The notes beneath the pieces are model-generated. The model was not told the DNA's origin. It saw only the letters and a list, made by a program, of their open reading frames with translations, and made no database searches. 64,000 nt of DNA from Alteromonas portus (GTDB lineage: Bacteria; Pseudomonadota; Gammaproteobacteria; Enterobacterales; Alteromonadaceae), in contig NZ_SWCO01000007.1 of assembly GCF_005117025.1 (NCBI RefSeq), positions 310,001 through 374,000 of the forward strand. Reading direction: 5' to 3'. Made by a program: the position numbers and the translations under genes. Shown in pieces: positions 1 to 8,936 of this stretch. Within the stretch, counting starts at the first letter, position 1, and each line of letters begins with the position of its first letter.

Positions 1-117
1 AACCGTGTGGTTGTCGGGGGTCAGAAGGGTCTTGGCTGGCTCTCCCGCTTGCACAGAAGGAACAAGTAAAGTTAAGCCAGTAACAAGCGCTGCCATTGAT
101 TTTTTAATATTGAACAT
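1..117 (-). CDS. Partial exported isochorismatase-type cysteine hydrolase (N-terminus only)
   Basis: Only the first 39 codons are inside the window; the frame runs off the left edge. The start is ATG at 117-115 with a good ribosome binding site (AGAGGAAAT) just upstream. The peptide begins with a classical signal sequence (MFNIKKS..., hydrophobic core, ending PSVQA) followed by TLLTPDNHTV. The LTPDNHT motif is the usual entry into the first beta strand of isochorismatase/YcaC-like hydrolases, which normally continue with a catalytic Asp in an 'IDHQ'-like motif that is not visible here. Family assignment therefore rests on a short motif. It lies downstream of and on the same strand as the SnoaL-like gene at 261-683, with a 143-bp gap, so the two may be co-transcribed. 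Confidence 0.5.
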   Translation of the reverse strand, partial: MFNIKKSMAALVTGLTLLVPSVQAGEPAKTLLTPDNHTV

Positions 118-260
118 TGTGATTTCCTCTTGGATTAAGTTTGTTGTGAGTACTTCGTAAACTTCGAGATAAATCTTATGTTCGTTTTTATTTATTTTAA
201 ATGCGTAAAAATTCATCAAACTATTCTAATTTTTAGAATTAATGCGTGAGTTTGAGAGGA

Positions 261-683
261 TCACGCAAAATCTAACAAATCAGTACCGAAGAAGTTATCG
301 ATGACACAGCGCCATTCACCACTTACATCCCTTTGCAGAACATAGACGGCGCGCTTACCCTCGCAGGGTAGGGCGTTGGGTGTTGCTTTGGGCACAAGGT
401 AAAGCTTGGCAATCACTAGTGCCACGTCACCGGCTTGTATAACCCGTTCATCTCCGGTGGTAACAAAATGATCGGGCATGAATTTTTTTTGAAACTTAAG
501 CAGGGCGTCAACGCAGTCGCGCTGCGTAGCATGTTCATCGGCGGCTTGGTTTTGCGTTGAACTGGACATAGGGGTCGCGACCACTGTTGCATCGCTAGCA
601 TAACATTGGGATAAGGCGTCTTGATCGCCTCGGTTTACTGCGTCATGCAACTGTTGCAACACGTGAGATATTGGGTTATTCAT
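261..683 (-). CDS. SnoaL/NTF2-like (DUF4440-type) protein
   Basis: 140 aa, no signal peptide or membrane segment, so cytoplasmic. The layout fits the small cone-shaped SnoaL/NTF2 fold: an N-terminal helix (VLQQLHDAVNRGDQDAL), the aspartate-containing strand 'CYASDATVVATP', a central segment 'GDVALVIAKLYL' and a closing strand pair 'YVLQRDVSGEWRCVIDNF'. Family members are small hydrolases, isomerases or ligand binders; the sequence does not say which. It precedes the partial isochorismatase-type gene at 1-117 on the same strand. No function beyond the fold is claimed. Confidence 0.7.
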   Translation of the reverse strand: MNNPISHVLQQLHDAVNRGDQDALSQCYASDATVVATPMSSSTQNQAADEHATQRDCVDALLKFQKKFMPDHFVTTGDERVIQAGDVALVIAKLYLVPKATPNALPCEGKRAVYVLQRDVSGEWRCVIDNFFGTDLLDFA

Positions 684-722
684 GGCTGTCGTTCCGTTAT
701 TTTTGCCGCAAGACGAGCCAAT

Positions 723-748
723 AAAAAACCCGCCTTTGCGGCGGGTTT
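723..748 (-). terminator. Rho-independent terminator, minus strand
   Basis: A 9-bp perfect stem (AAACCCGCC / GGCGGGTTT) with a 5-base loop. Read on the minus strand it is followed by six Ts, so it ends a transcript coming from the right, that is from the small ORFs at 768-857 and perhaps 1005-1181. It also separates them from the SnoaL-like gene. Confidence 0.75.
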
Positions 749-767
749 AGTGAATTCTATTTACGCA

Positions 768-857
768 CTAGCTAACCCGCCCATTCCTTAGAATAGCGAG
801 AATAATAATCAGCGCAGACGCTGAGTAAGCAGTATATTTATTTGTGTTTTTAGGCAT
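768..857 (-). CDS. Possible 29-aa hydrophobic small protein
   Basis: Reading frame of 29 codons plus TAG: MPKNTNKYTAYSASALIII followed by LAILRNGRVS. A short polar N-terminus precedes a hydrophobic stretch of about ten residues and an arginine-containing tail, which looks like a single-pass membrane micropeptide. The stop codon sits 20 bp before a strong minus-strand terminator (723-748), so a transcript does end here. The ribosome binding site is weak and no family is recognised. It could equally be a small RNA that happens to contain an ORF. Confidence 0.3.
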   Translation of the reverse strand: MPKNTNKYTAYSASALIIILAILRNGRVS

Positions 858-1004
858 AGTATTTAAAAACAGTGTGCTGCTAGTGAGTATTTAATGACCT
901 GAGTATCCTGTGCACGATGAAGAAAGTCAACGGGTTTTTTAGGTGAAGAAATTAGACCCCTGCTTACGTGTGGGCAAGCGGTGAACGCTAGGTGTAACGC
1001 TGCT

Positions 1005-1181
1005 CTAGGCTTCAAATATGGTAATGCGAATAATCGAGCCCTGCTTTAAACAATCATAAATATCTTTATCAGTGAACCCGCTATTTCGGAGAAGTTGCCT
1101 GGCAACAAGCTTGGCGCCTTTTGTGCTGTGCTTGTCGCATATTATTTGAAGTGCTTTGTCTAAATAACTGATAGAAGGCAT
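1005..1181 (-). CDS. Small hypothetical protein, 58 aa
   Basis: A clean 58-codon frame on the minus strand, starting ATG at 1181. The protein begins MPSISYLDKALQIICDKHST and continues with a basic, amphipathic, mostly helical composition (KGAKLVARQLLRNSG, FTDKDIYDCLKQG) to a short strand-like end IIRITIFEA. Length, balanced codon use and a soluble helical pattern make it more convincing than random. No domain is recognised; the shape is loosely that of a small helical nucleic-acid or protein binder. It lies 147 bp upstream of the 29-aa ORF at 768-857 on the same strand. Confidence 0.5.
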   Translation of the reverse strand: MPSISYLDKALQIICDKHSTKGAKLVARQLLRNSGFTDKDIYDCLKQGSIIRITIFEA

Positions 1182-1298
1182 GATAAAAAACCTAACGCGA
1201 TGCGGGTAACTTTTGTATGATATTTAAACGATGCTGTATGGTGTTGTGATCACTAACGCTACGCAAACAGTTTCATTAAGTAAGGTGGAGTTTGACTC

Positions 1299-2069
1299 TT
1301 GGAGTTACTTTTTAGCTGGTTAACGGCCAATGATACATTGTCGATGTCATCTTCAGTGTTACTGATTATTACCTCGTTTTTCACGTCTATGATGACAGCA
1401 ACTTTAGGCATAGGTGGCGGGGTGCTACTACTGGCGATAATGGCCGGTACTATGCCGGTTAGTGCGCTGATCCCGGTTCACGGCCTGGTACAGCTTGGTT
1501 CAAACGGCAACCGTGCCCTGATGACGGCAAAGCATATCGACTGGCGTATGCTGAAGTATTTTTCTTTAGGCGCAATCGTCGGCGCTTTTTTAGCCTCTTT
1601 TATTGTGGTTCAGCTGCCGCTGGTAATAATTCAATTTGCGGTTGCCGCATTTATTTTATTTTTAGTGTGGGGGAGTAAACCCAAAGCACAAGAAATGAAG
1701 CCCGCGGGTAGAGCGTTGGCGGGGTTGGTGACCACCTTGGTTTCAATGTTTGTAGGTGCCACAGGGCCTTTGGTGGCGGCGTTTGTACACCGAAACAATT
1801 ACAGCAAAATGCAGATAACCGGCACATTTGCCAGCTGTATGACACTCCAGCACGGCCTTAAAGCTTTCGTGTTTACCTTTGTAGGGTTTTCTTTTGCACA
1901 GTGGGCGGGGCTTATCATTATTATGATTGCTAGCGGTGCGCTCGGCACGTTTTTCGGCTTGAAGGTATTAAGGCGTATTCCAGCGGAAAAATTTATGCTG
2001 GCGTTCAAAGTTGTGGTAACGCTGTTAGCCCTTCGCCTGCTATGGCAGGCCACAGAAAGTGTGATTTAA
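1299..2069 (+). CDS. TSUP (TauE/SafE) family membrane exporter
   Basis: 256 aa integral membrane protein with about eight hydrophobic segments and the glycine-rich first repeat (MTATLGIGGGVLLLAIMAG) plus a second repeat (FVGATGPLVAAF), typical of the TSUP family that exports sulfite, sulfoacetate or other small organic anions. The start is TTG at 1299: a strong ribosome binding site AAGGTGGAG ends 8 bases before it, while the first ATG (1344) would cut into the N-terminal hydrophobic region and lacks a site. It stands alone with its own terminator downstream. A second, distinct TSUP gene lies at 29743-30495 in the sulfonate locus; the substrate of this one cannot be told. Confidence 0.8.
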   Translation: MELLFSWLTANDTLSMSSSVLLIITSFFTSMMTATLGIGGGVLLLAIMAGTMPVSALIPVHGLVQLGSNGNRALMTAKHIDWRMLKYFSLGAIVGAFLASFIVVQLPLVIIQFAVAAFILFLVWGSKPKAQEMKPAGRALAGLVTTLVSMFVGATGPLVAAFVHRNNYSKMQITGTFASCMTLQHGLKAFVFTFVGFSFAQWAGLIIIMIASGALGTFFGLKVLRRIPAEKFMLAFKVVVTLLALRLLWQATESVI

Positions 2070-2076
2070 TAAACAT

Positions 2077-2117
2077 ATGAGCTTAAGAAGTTAACTTCTT
2101 AAGCTCATAATGTTTTT
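2077..2117 (+). terminator. Bidirectional terminator between TSUP gene and TonB receptor
   Basis: A perfect 14-bp inverted repeat (arms 2077-2090 and 2095-2108, loop TTAA) followed by a T-run on the plus strand. It serves the TSUP gene and, being symmetrical, may also stop the convergent TonB receptor transcript. Confidence 0.7.
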
Positions 2118-2149
2118 AGGTTTGCTTTTTTCCTTTATTTTTTAGCTGC

Positions 2150-4267
2150 TTAAAAGCGATAATTTAGTGAAAGATGCCACTCCCTTCCAGCACCAGGCAC
2201 GCGCTCACCTACTTCCACATCGGCGTTCATTACACGGTTAATGCCCGCTGTATGAGCTGCGTACTGTTTGTCGAACAGGTTATGAATAGTTGCCGTAACC
2301 TGAAGGTTTGACTGAGCATTTTCAAAAATCGTTAAATACCCCGAGATATGAAATAAACCATATCCCGCTGTAGACGCTTCACTCTGCAGTGCAGAGGTAT
2401 GGTTTTGGGCGCCCGTCAACTCGGATATTAGCTGCAGTTGAAGCGGCGCATCAAATACCTGAGTATTCCACTGAACGGTTGTGGTTAACTGCTCTGGCGC
2501 AATGCGGAACAAAGCATCATCAATGTCATCACGGTTACCATGCTGAATGCTTGCTACTGCTCGCAAGCTGAGGTTTTCACTAAGCTGACCTTGCACCGTC
2601 ATATCCGCACCTTTAATAACAGCGTCGGTATTCGTCCACTGAAATGGGGTTGTACCAGCCATCATGGTAGATACCATGTTCGCCGCGGTATTCGTACTGG
2701 GTGAGCCGGTGATGTAATCCTCTATATCTTGATAGAAAAAGCGGGGCGAGAAAGTCCAATTTTTATAGGTGTAATCAACACCCATATCTAACTTGCGCGC
2801 GGTTTCATTGTCTAAATCAAGGTTGCCTATGTAGTTAAAGCCGTCAGCCATACCGCCCGAGATGCCAAGTGGTAGCCAGGTATAACGTTCGAAATAGTTA
2901 GGGGCGCGGTTTTTCTGAGAAATGCCAAGCACGATATCAAGGGAGTCGCTTGCATGGTATCGGGTGGTAGCGGCTATATCTAGCGTGTTGTAGTTTTTGT
3001 CGCGCTCAGCGGCGTTAAAATCACTGACCAACGTAGCAACTGCTGGGTTCATCATCACCATGTTAGAACCCGCTTCTCCGGCATCCATATTGATGCGGGT
3101 GTATCGCGCACCATAAGTAGACGAATAGGCTTCTGTATTTACTGTCCATTGGGCATAGACACTCGCGGTATCTCTTTTTACATTGGTAAAGTTATCTACA
3201 AAACACATACTGTTATTGGGGTTAGTAATAACAGAGTTATTTCGGCTGTGGTGCAGATAAGCGCCCAATTCAAGCTCGCCACTATCCAGCGGCGCAACGT
3301 ACTTGGCATCCAAGCCCTGAGCGATAGCGTCAGCGTTATTCTCTCTTGCCATATCAGCAGACATTACCATGCGCTGAGAAAAGTTATCCATGGCATGTTG
3401 GTTACTGTTGCCAAACCACTTTATAGCAAAGTACTCTGCTTCGCCTGCGTTGTAGCGATAACCTAGCCGGTACCATGCTGCATCAATAAAACCTATATCC
3501 ATGGCGAGCGCTGGTGTGCCGCTCTCATTGGTATTTAGCTGTTGATAGCTAGCATCAAATTGGTGTTTTCCCCACTCATAGCCAAGTCTAAATTTGCCGC
3601 CATTTCTTTGGTAGTGGCTATTAGGTATAACTGCGTTATCGCCCGATTCTCTCTCGTCACGCTGCTGATGCATGAAGGCGCCGCTAATGAAAGCTTGGTC
3701 CGTTTTGTAAAGCACATTGCCTTGGTATTGTTGTCCGCTACCCGGGCCCATTAAACTGGCATTTACACTGCCAGTAATACCGCTTCCTAAAGCAAAAAGG
3801 GATGCCGCATCAGCATTAATATGCAGTTTACCACCTAGTGTTTGTACTCCAGCACTCACCGGCACGATACCGCGATACAAAGTGGCGGTAAGCCCTGGTT
3901 CTGGCAGTACGTGGGATAATGGCGAGTCCATAGAGTTAGGCCCTGCACCTGCTATATCTACACCGTCTATAGATACGCCAACCCTATCACCGAAAAGCCC
4001 TCGGTATTGAATAAGACCTGTAACCGGGCCGTTTCGGGAAACCGATACGCCAGGTAATTGCGCTAACTGATCGCCAAAATCCGCATCTATATTAGTTGCG
4101 GCGGTCACCGTTTCTCGCTCAATTTCTACTGTATTATCATTAAGCGAAGAACCAATAACGGTAATCACTTCTGTTGAAGCGCTGTCAATTAACTCGGATG
4201 TGTTTGCATAAACGTGTGCAGATGTGCAGGCAGCTGAAACAGCGAATGCCAGTAAAGAATACTTCAT
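2150..4267 (-). CDS. TonB-dependent receptor, NosA/OprC-like (probable copper)
   Basis: Outer-membrane gated channel of 705 aa. The start was placed at ATG 4267 (MKYSLLAFAVSAACTSAHVYA signal peptide, site GGAAT upstream) rather than 11 codons earlier. Visible are a TonB-box-like EVITVIGSS, a plug (GVSVSRNGPVTGLIQYRG; VGVSIDGVDI) and a C-terminal beta strand ending in aromatic-Arg-Phe (NYRF). The plug segment GPNSMDSPLSHV resembles the CPNHMDPP region of copper receptors OprC/NosA, but the position of the OprC copper-binding cysteine is Gly here while the Met is kept. Met-rich loops (NMVMMNP, NMVSTMMAG) and the upstream DUF2946-like gene support copper as substrate. Alternative: another metal or metallophore. 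Confidence 0.75.
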   Translation of the reverse strand: MKYSLLAFAVSAACTSAHVYANTSELIDSASTEVITVIGSSLNDNTVEIERETVTAATNIDADFGDQLAQLPGVSVSRNGPVTGLIQYRGLFGDRVGVSIDGVDIAGAGPNSMDSPLSHVLPEPGLTATLYRGIVPVSAGVQTLGGKLHINADAASLFALGSGITGSVNASLMGPGSGQQYQGNVLYKTDQAFISGAFMHQQRDERESGDNAVIPNSHYQRNGGKFRLGYEWGKHQFDASYQQLNTNESGTPALAMDIGFIDAAWYRLGYRYNAGEAEYFAIKWFGNSNQHAMDNFSQRMVMSADMARENNADAIAQGLDAKYVAPLDSGELELGAYLHHSRNNSVITNPNNSMCFVDNFTNVKRDTASVYAQWTVNTEAYSSTYGARYTRINMDAGEAGSNMVMMNPAVATLVSDFNAAERDKNYNTLDIAATTRYHASDSLDIVLGISQKNRAPNYFERYTWLPLGISGGMADGFNYIGNLDLDNETARKLDMGVDYTYKNWTFSPRFFYQDIEDYITGSPSTNTAANMVSTMMAGTTPFQWTNTDAVIKGADMTVQGQLSENLSLRAVASIQHGNRDDIDDALFRIAPEQLTTTVQWNTQVFDAPLQLQLISELTGAQNHTSALQSEASTAGYGLFHISGYLTIFENAQSNLQVTATIHNLFDKQYAAHTAGINRVMNADVEVGERVPGAGREWHLSLNYRF

Positions 4268-4338
4268 AACAATTCCATTAAATAAACGAACTATATGCAC
4301 GGTTAAACCATGCGCGTTAAGTGTGTTTTTAGGTTTTG

Positions 4339-4749
4339 TTATGCAATTGGTGGCGCGCGGCCTAGCGGGGCGGCAAACGCAAATGATGTGTAGGGCGCTG
4401 CTGCAAGGCGAGATACTAAGGCGCGATAGCGCACAAGGGATAGTATCGCCATTGAATCTACTGGTACATTATCGATAGGTGGAAGGTCTGCGAGTGTACC
4501 GTTGGTGCAGTCTACGTGCTCGACAGGTGCTTTTAGTAGCTCTGGGCTAATAAAAACAAATTCACCCTCAAGCTCTGTAGCACTAAGCGATATGTATCGC
4601 ATTGAGTTGCCAGTACAGATAAGTTCAATATCGTCGCCCACCATTTTACGCGCATGCTGCATAGTATGCGAAGCAAGGCCAAGTGCTAATGCATTTTGCA
4701 AAAGCATACATAGGCAAAGCGTTAGTGCTATCAGGCGTTTAATCGGCAT
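4339..4749 (-). CDS. DUF2946-like exported protein (copper-associated)
   Basis: 136 aa with an N-terminal signal or anchor segment (RLIALTLCLCMLLQNALAL). The middle has an ICTGNSMRYISL segment, a cysteine in HVDCTNG, and a C-terminus APLGRAPP. This order - leader, 'ICT' strand, cysteine region, 'RAPP' end - is that of DUF2946 proteins, which commonly sit beside copper TonB receptors. The usual CPFC-type cysteine pair is reduced here to a single cysteine. It lies 71 bp upstream of the TonB receptor on the same strand, so the pair is probably one operon. Function of the family is unknown; a periplasmic metal-handling role is inference. Confidence 0.6.
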   Translation of the reverse strand: MPIKRLIALTLCLCMLLQNALALGLASHTMQHARKMVGDDIELICTGNSMRYISLSATELEGEFVFISPELLKAPVEHVDCTNGTLADLPPIDNVPVDSMAILSLVRYRALVSRLAAAPYTSFAFAAPLGRAPPIA

Positions 4750-4866
4750 ATATCATCTTTTTTCTGGGCGCACTTCTAGCATAGCCTGCAAAGGCGGGGC
4801 ATTACCACTTTTAAATGGTGTTCGCTTAAACCGTCTTCTGATTTATTGCCATTGAGAGACTATTGA

Positions 4867-6441
4867 CTACTTCATCGCGTGCTGTTCAAAGTCTTTTGTA
4901 ATGTCCTCTAAGCTTCTTCCCTTCGTTTCAGGAAAGAGCTTAGCAACCAGAACTAGGCTAATTAATGCAAACCCACCGTAAATGGCAAATGTTGCGGCTG
5001 CGCCTAAATTAGCTAATTCCCATGGAAAGATAATTTGAACTAGAAAGCTGGTTAAGGAGTTAATCACGCCCACCAAAGAGATAGCCAAACCACGAGTTTG
5101 ATTAGGAAAAATTTCGGCTAGCATCGCCCACATCACAGGGCCTAAAGACATAGCGAAAGAGGCTACAAACGCGATAATGCCAAATAGCACTAAGGGCGCG
5201 TTCATTGTGATACTGCTGGTTAGCAATGGTTGTTGGTAAGTATCAAAGTCTTTACTTGATAAAACAGTTTTGAGCGCGCGTTTAAACTCCACGTCCGAAT
5301 AATAGACTTGGTTGGTTAAAGGCTCTAATTTGCTTGCTGCGTTGGGAGCCTCTTGTTGAATAGTGCTAATCGCAGTTTGTTGAACTTGGTAAGTGGCTTG
5401 TTTGAAACCATAGGTGCAGATAGCCATGCTAAGTACAACTCCGGTCAAACCCACAATGAGTAGTGGCTTTCTACCCCACTTATCAATAGTCATCATTGCC
5501 ACAACAGTAAAGGCGACATTCACTACACCAATCCATACTGCCTGCATAAAGGCGGCGTTGGTACCCACGCCGCTTTGTTCAAAAATAGTAGGTGCATAGA
5601 AAAAGATAACGTTGATGCCGGTAATTTGCTGCGCAATGGCAATAATAATTCCTACCATCACAGGAAAGCGCATGGCTTTTGCTTTTAAAAAACCAAGGCG
5701 TTCGCGTAATGTCCAAGTCTTCTCATCAAGCGAAGACGCAATATCCTTAACAAGTGCATGGGCTTGTGCGTTATCGAAAAGGCGGTTTATCACCTGCTCT
5801 GCTTCTTCTTGCCTACCTTTTAGTACTAACCATCGAGGACTACGTGGAATAGTAAATAGTAGGCCAAACCACAATGCGGCTGGAATGACTTCAAGCCCTA
5901 GCATGTAGCGCCATAGGTGAGTGTCTAAACCCCAATCAGCAACCCAAGCTGCTCCACTGCCGCTAAGTTGTAGCAAGTAGTAGTTAGTGAAATAGGACAA
6001 GGCGAAACCAAACACAATGTTGAGTTGATTTACCGATACCATTTTTCCACGGTTTTCTGGTGAGCTAATCTCTGAAATATACAGTGGGGCAATGATGAGT
6101 GAGCAAAATGCTATGCCGCCAATAAAGCGAGCCAGCACTAGCAGTTCGAAACTAGGGGCAAGGGCAGAGCCTATGGAGGAAAGCAAATACAAGAAAGCTA
6201 CAAGGATCAGGGCTTTTCGTCTTCCGATAGCATCGCTTATGCCACCTGCAAAGAGCATGGCAATAAGTGCGCCCAACGTGGGAGAGCTGACTACAAAACC
6301 TTGCTGCCAATCACTTAGATTAAACTCGGCGTCAATAAAGCCATTCGCTCCGGCTATTACGCTGGCATCAAAGCCAAATATGAACCCACCAAGGGAAACT
6401 ATAAGCGTGTAGTATAGCGACGGAGACAGGGCTTTATTCAT
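4867..6441 (-). CDS. MFS sugar porter (sugar:H+ symporter)
   Basis: 524 aa, twelve predicted membrane segments, with the sugar-porter signatures: GFIFGFDASVIAGA in helix 1, DAIGRRKALI between helices 2 and 3, the ISEISSPENRG motif, PRSPRWL after helix 6, QQITGINVIFFYAP in helix 7 and PETKGRSLE at the C-terminus. Family members import glucose, xylose, galactose or similar monosaccharides with protons. A longer than usual loop of roughly 70 residues lies between helices 9 and 10 (around QATYQVQQTAIS). It is the last gene of the GH1-LacI-MFS operon, starting one base after the LacI stop, so it probably imports glucose or a beta-glucoside. Confidence 0.88.
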   Translation of the reverse strand: MNKALSPSLYYTLIVSLGGFIFGFDASVIAGANGFIDAEFNLSDWQQGFVVSSPTLGALIAMLFAGGISDAIGRRKALILVAFLYLLSSIGSALAPSFELLVLARFIGGIAFCSLIIAPLYISEISSPENRGKMVSVNQLNIVFGFALSYFTNYYLLQLSGSGAAWVADWGLDTHLWRYMLGLEVIPAALWFGLLFTIPRSPRWLVLKGRQEEAEQVINRLFDNAQAHALVKDIASSLDEKTWTLRERLGFLKAKAMRFPVMVGIIIAIAQQITGINVIFFYAPTIFEQSGVGTNAAFMQAVWIGVVNVAFTVVAMMTIDKWGRKPLLIVGLTGVVLSMAICTYGFKQATYQVQQTAISTIQQEAPNAASKLEPLTNQVYYSDVEFKRALKTVLSSKDFDTYQQPLLTSSITMNAPLVLFGIIAFVASFAMSLGPVMWAMLAEIFPNQTRGLAISLVGVINSLTSFLVQIIFPWELANLGAAATFAIYGGFALISLVLVAKLFPETKGRSLEDITKDFEQHAMK

Positions 6442-6442
6442 T

Positions 6443-7444
6443 TTATAGTGTGCCTAATGTGTCCCTATCTACCACTTCTGGAACAAATAAGTGCTCAATT
6501 GGAACAGGGCTTTTAATGTCATAAACGTGTTCAAGTACCCAATGAGCAGCCATTTCTCCCATTGCGTGGATAGGGTTATTAATTGTTGTAAGCTTAGGAT
6601 AAAGATAGCGTGAAAATAGCACGTTATCGAAACCAACAATGGAAAGCTTGCTTGGGATATCAAACCCGGCTTCTCTTGCCGCCGTCATTGCGCCAGAGGC
6701 CATTTCATCATTTGCGCACACCAGTGCTGTAAAATCCGGAAAGGTCGCTTGAAGATGCTGCATTCCTTCTTGCCCTGAAGACTCATGGAAGTCACCTTCA
6801 AATGTGCTGTTGCTGTCAAATGTAAGCCCTGCTTCTTCGAGGGCTTTTTTGTGACCAGCAAGACGGTCGCTCGCATCTTTTTTGAATAATGGGCCGCTAA
6901 TGTAAGCGATGTTTTTATGACCCGCGTCAATGGCTGCTTTTGTTGCCAAGTAACCGCCTTTTACGTTGTCTACAACAAAGCAGTTTTGCTCGAGCTCGTC
7001 TACTTTTCGGTTTATCACAACAACCGGGACTTTACTGTTGACTAGCTTCTTTAAATAATCATCAGATACGGCTTCAGCGTGCAAGATAAGCGCATCACAA
7101 CGGCGGCTTTTTAAAAACTCTATAGCTTCGTGTTCACGCTTCTCATCTACGTGTCCCGCTGTAATGATCACATGCTTACCGTTTCTTTTTAGCACGTTTT
7201 CAACCGTACTCATCAGGTCACCGAAGTAAGAACCATGTAGCTCTGACACCAACAAACCTACGCTATTCGTGCGGTTTGATGCCAGAGATTGCGCAATAGC
7301 ATTGGGTTGGTAACCCAATGAAGCCATAGCGCTTTCTACTTTTTTGCGGGTGCGTTCACTTACTTTCGCATTGCCATTCATCACGCGAGAAACGGTTGCC
7401 AGCGAGACCCCTGCTGCTTCTGATACTTGGTAAATTGTTGCCAT
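6443..7444 (-). CDS. LacI-family transcriptional regulator of beta-glucan genes
   Basis: 333 aa. The first 50 residues hold the LacI helix-turn-helix and hinge (ATIYQVSEAAGVSLATVSRV, then AIAQSLASN), followed by a periplasmic-binding-protein-like effector domain (SVGLLVSELHGSYFGDLM; VCANDEMASGAM; LSIVGFDN). It sits between GH1 and the MFS permease in one operon. The probable operators are the palindromes at 8937-8950 and 8969-8982 (divergent GH1 / MFS-GH3 promoter) and 22503-22516 and 22543-22556 (GH16 promoter). These are of LacI-family type with a central CG, so autoregulation and control of the distant GH16-receptor operon are inferred. Effector is likely glucose, laminaribiose or a similar short beta-glucoside. 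Confidence 0.9.
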   Translation of the reverse strand: MATIYQVSEAAGVSLATVSRVMNGNAKVSERTRKKVESAMASLGYQPNAIAQSLASNRTNSVGLLVSELHGSYFGDLMSTVENVLKRNGKHVIITAGHVDEKREHEAIEFLKSRRCDALILHAEAVSDDYLKKLVNSKVPVVVINRKVDELEQNCFVVDNVKGGYLATKAAIDAGHKNIAYISGPLFKKDASDRLAGHKKALEEAGLTFDSNSTFEGDFHESSGQEGMQHLQATFPDFTALVCANDEMASGAMTAAREAGFDIPSKLSIVGFDNVLFSRYLYPKLTTINNPIHAMGEMAAHWVLEHVYDIKSPVPIEHLFVPEVVDRDTLGTL

Positions 7445-7464
7445 ACGGTTTTTAGTTCTTGTCC

Positions 7465-8823
7465 TTATTTTATTCCGCTAATGTACCCATTTATCCGACT
7501 CTTCACCAGTTTTGAATATGCTAGAGCGCTTTGCTTTAAGGTGCGCTTCTGGGTTTCGTAGTCAACATATACAATGCCAAAACGCTTGGAATAACCCAGC
7601 GCCCATTCAAAGTTGTCCATCAAACTCCAGGCGAAATATCCACGAATGTCTACGCCTTTTTCTATTGCCTCGTTAACCGCATTTAAGTGAGTGTGAAAAT
7701 AAGCAGTACGCTCGTCATCTATAACTTCATCGTTACAAAGCACGTCATCCATTGCAGCGCCGTTTTCCGTAATATAAATTGGCGGTAAGTTGTAGCGCTT
7801 GTGCAAGTCAACAAGCAATTCGGAAAACGCGTCTGGCGTAATTTCCCAGCCCATTGCTGTTAACTTGTTGGTAGAAGGTGGCACAATTTCAAACCAACCG
7901 TTCCCGTCACTTTGATACAAAGTGCGGGTATAGTAGTTAATGCCCAAATAATCGATAGATTGAGAGATGATATCCATATCACCATCCAGTATTTCTGGTT
8001 GGCTATCAGCGTCGAGCATGTCGATAACGTCAGGGTAACGTCCTTCAATAATCGGCTTCAAATACCACTGGTTGTGGTAATCGTCAGCCAACTTCGCGGC
8101 GTGTTTATCTTCTTCGGAACTCGTCGTGGTATGGCAATTACTAAAGTTAAGTACAATACCATTTTGGCTTTTAGGGCTAAGGCGGTTAAGTACCTTAAGT
8201 GCTAACCCGTGAGCAAGCAGTAGATGGTGTGCGGCCTTTCGTCCGTTTGCCATACCTGTTTTTCCAGGCGCATGAATACCGGCTTCATAGCCCAGATAAG
8301 CTGAGCAAAATGGTTCGTTTAAGGTAGCGTAAGAGTAAACTTTATCGCCTAAAGCAATGGCTACAGCTTCTGCATATTTTTCAAAGGCGTAGGCAGTATC
8401 GCGATTTAGCCAGCCCCCGTTATCTTCTAGATGCTGCGGTAAATCCCAGTGATAAAGCGTTACAAACACTTTCATGCCATGTTTAACGATGTCATTAACT
8501 AAGTTAACGTAAAATTGCATACCTACTTCATTGACGGTGCCATCTTCCATCATCACTCGGGGCCAAGAGATTGATAATCTATAAGCATCCACACCTAGGT
8601 CATCAATAAGCGCTACATCTTCCTTCCAAAGCGCTACGTGGTCGCACGCTACATCACCGTTAGTTGCATCTGAGATAGCTCCGCTTTTTTCACAGAATGT
8701 GTCCCAAATACAGTCTAACCTTCCTTTTCTGTCACCTTCTATTTGAAAGCTTGATGTTGCTACACCAAACAGAAAGTCTTTAGAAAGCATCATGGAATTG
8801 GATGGAAGGTTAATGTCTTTCAT
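7465..8823 (-). CDS. GH1 beta-glucosidase
   Basis: 452 aa, a full-length GH1 TIM barrel without signal peptide, hence cytoplasmic. The acid/base glutamate is E170 in TLNEPF and the nucleophile E353 in YITENG, both intact. The N-terminal FLFGVATSSFQIEG motif and the C-terminal region FEWALGYSKRFGIVYVDY are typical. It would split imported cellobiose, laminaribiose or other beta-glucosides to glucose. It is first gene of an operon with the LacI regulator (20-bp gap) and the MFS permease, transcribed away from the MFS-GH3 pair from a shared promoter region containing two LacI-type operators. Confidence 0.95.
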   Translation of the reverse strand: MKDINLPSNSMMLSKDFLFGVATSSFQIEGDRKGRLDCIWDTFCEKSGAISDATNGDVACDHVALWKEDVALIDDLGVDAYRLSISWPRVMMEDGTVNEVGMQFYVNLVNDIVKHGMKVFVTLYHWDLPQHLEDNGGWLNRDTAYAFEKYAEAVAIALGDKVYSYATLNEPFCSAYLGYEAGIHAPGKTGMANGRKAAHHLLLAHGLALKVLNRLSPKSQNGIVLNFSNCHTTTSSEEDKHAAKLADDYHNQWYLKPIIEGRYPDVIDMLDADSQPEILDGDMDIISQSIDYLGINYYTRTLYQSDGNGWFEIVPPSTNKLTAMGWEITPDAFSELLVDLHKRYNLPPIYITENGAAMDDVLCNDEVIDDERTAYFHTHLNAVNEAIEKGVDIRGYFAWSLMDNFEWALGYSKRFGIVYVDYETQKRTLKQSALAYSKLVKSRINGYISGIK

Positions 8824-8936
8824 CTTAGAAATGTCCTAGCAATAACAATTTTGTCATATTTGCTTTGCTAATTGCTAAGCAAATAACATCATATTTACAT
8901 TGAATTCGATAACGCTTCATGTAATTATCTACTCAA

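Noticed and set aside
1299..2069. First TSUP gene as part of the sulfosugar system
   Set aside because: It is more than 20 kb away, has its own promoter region and terminator and lacks the GntR operator.
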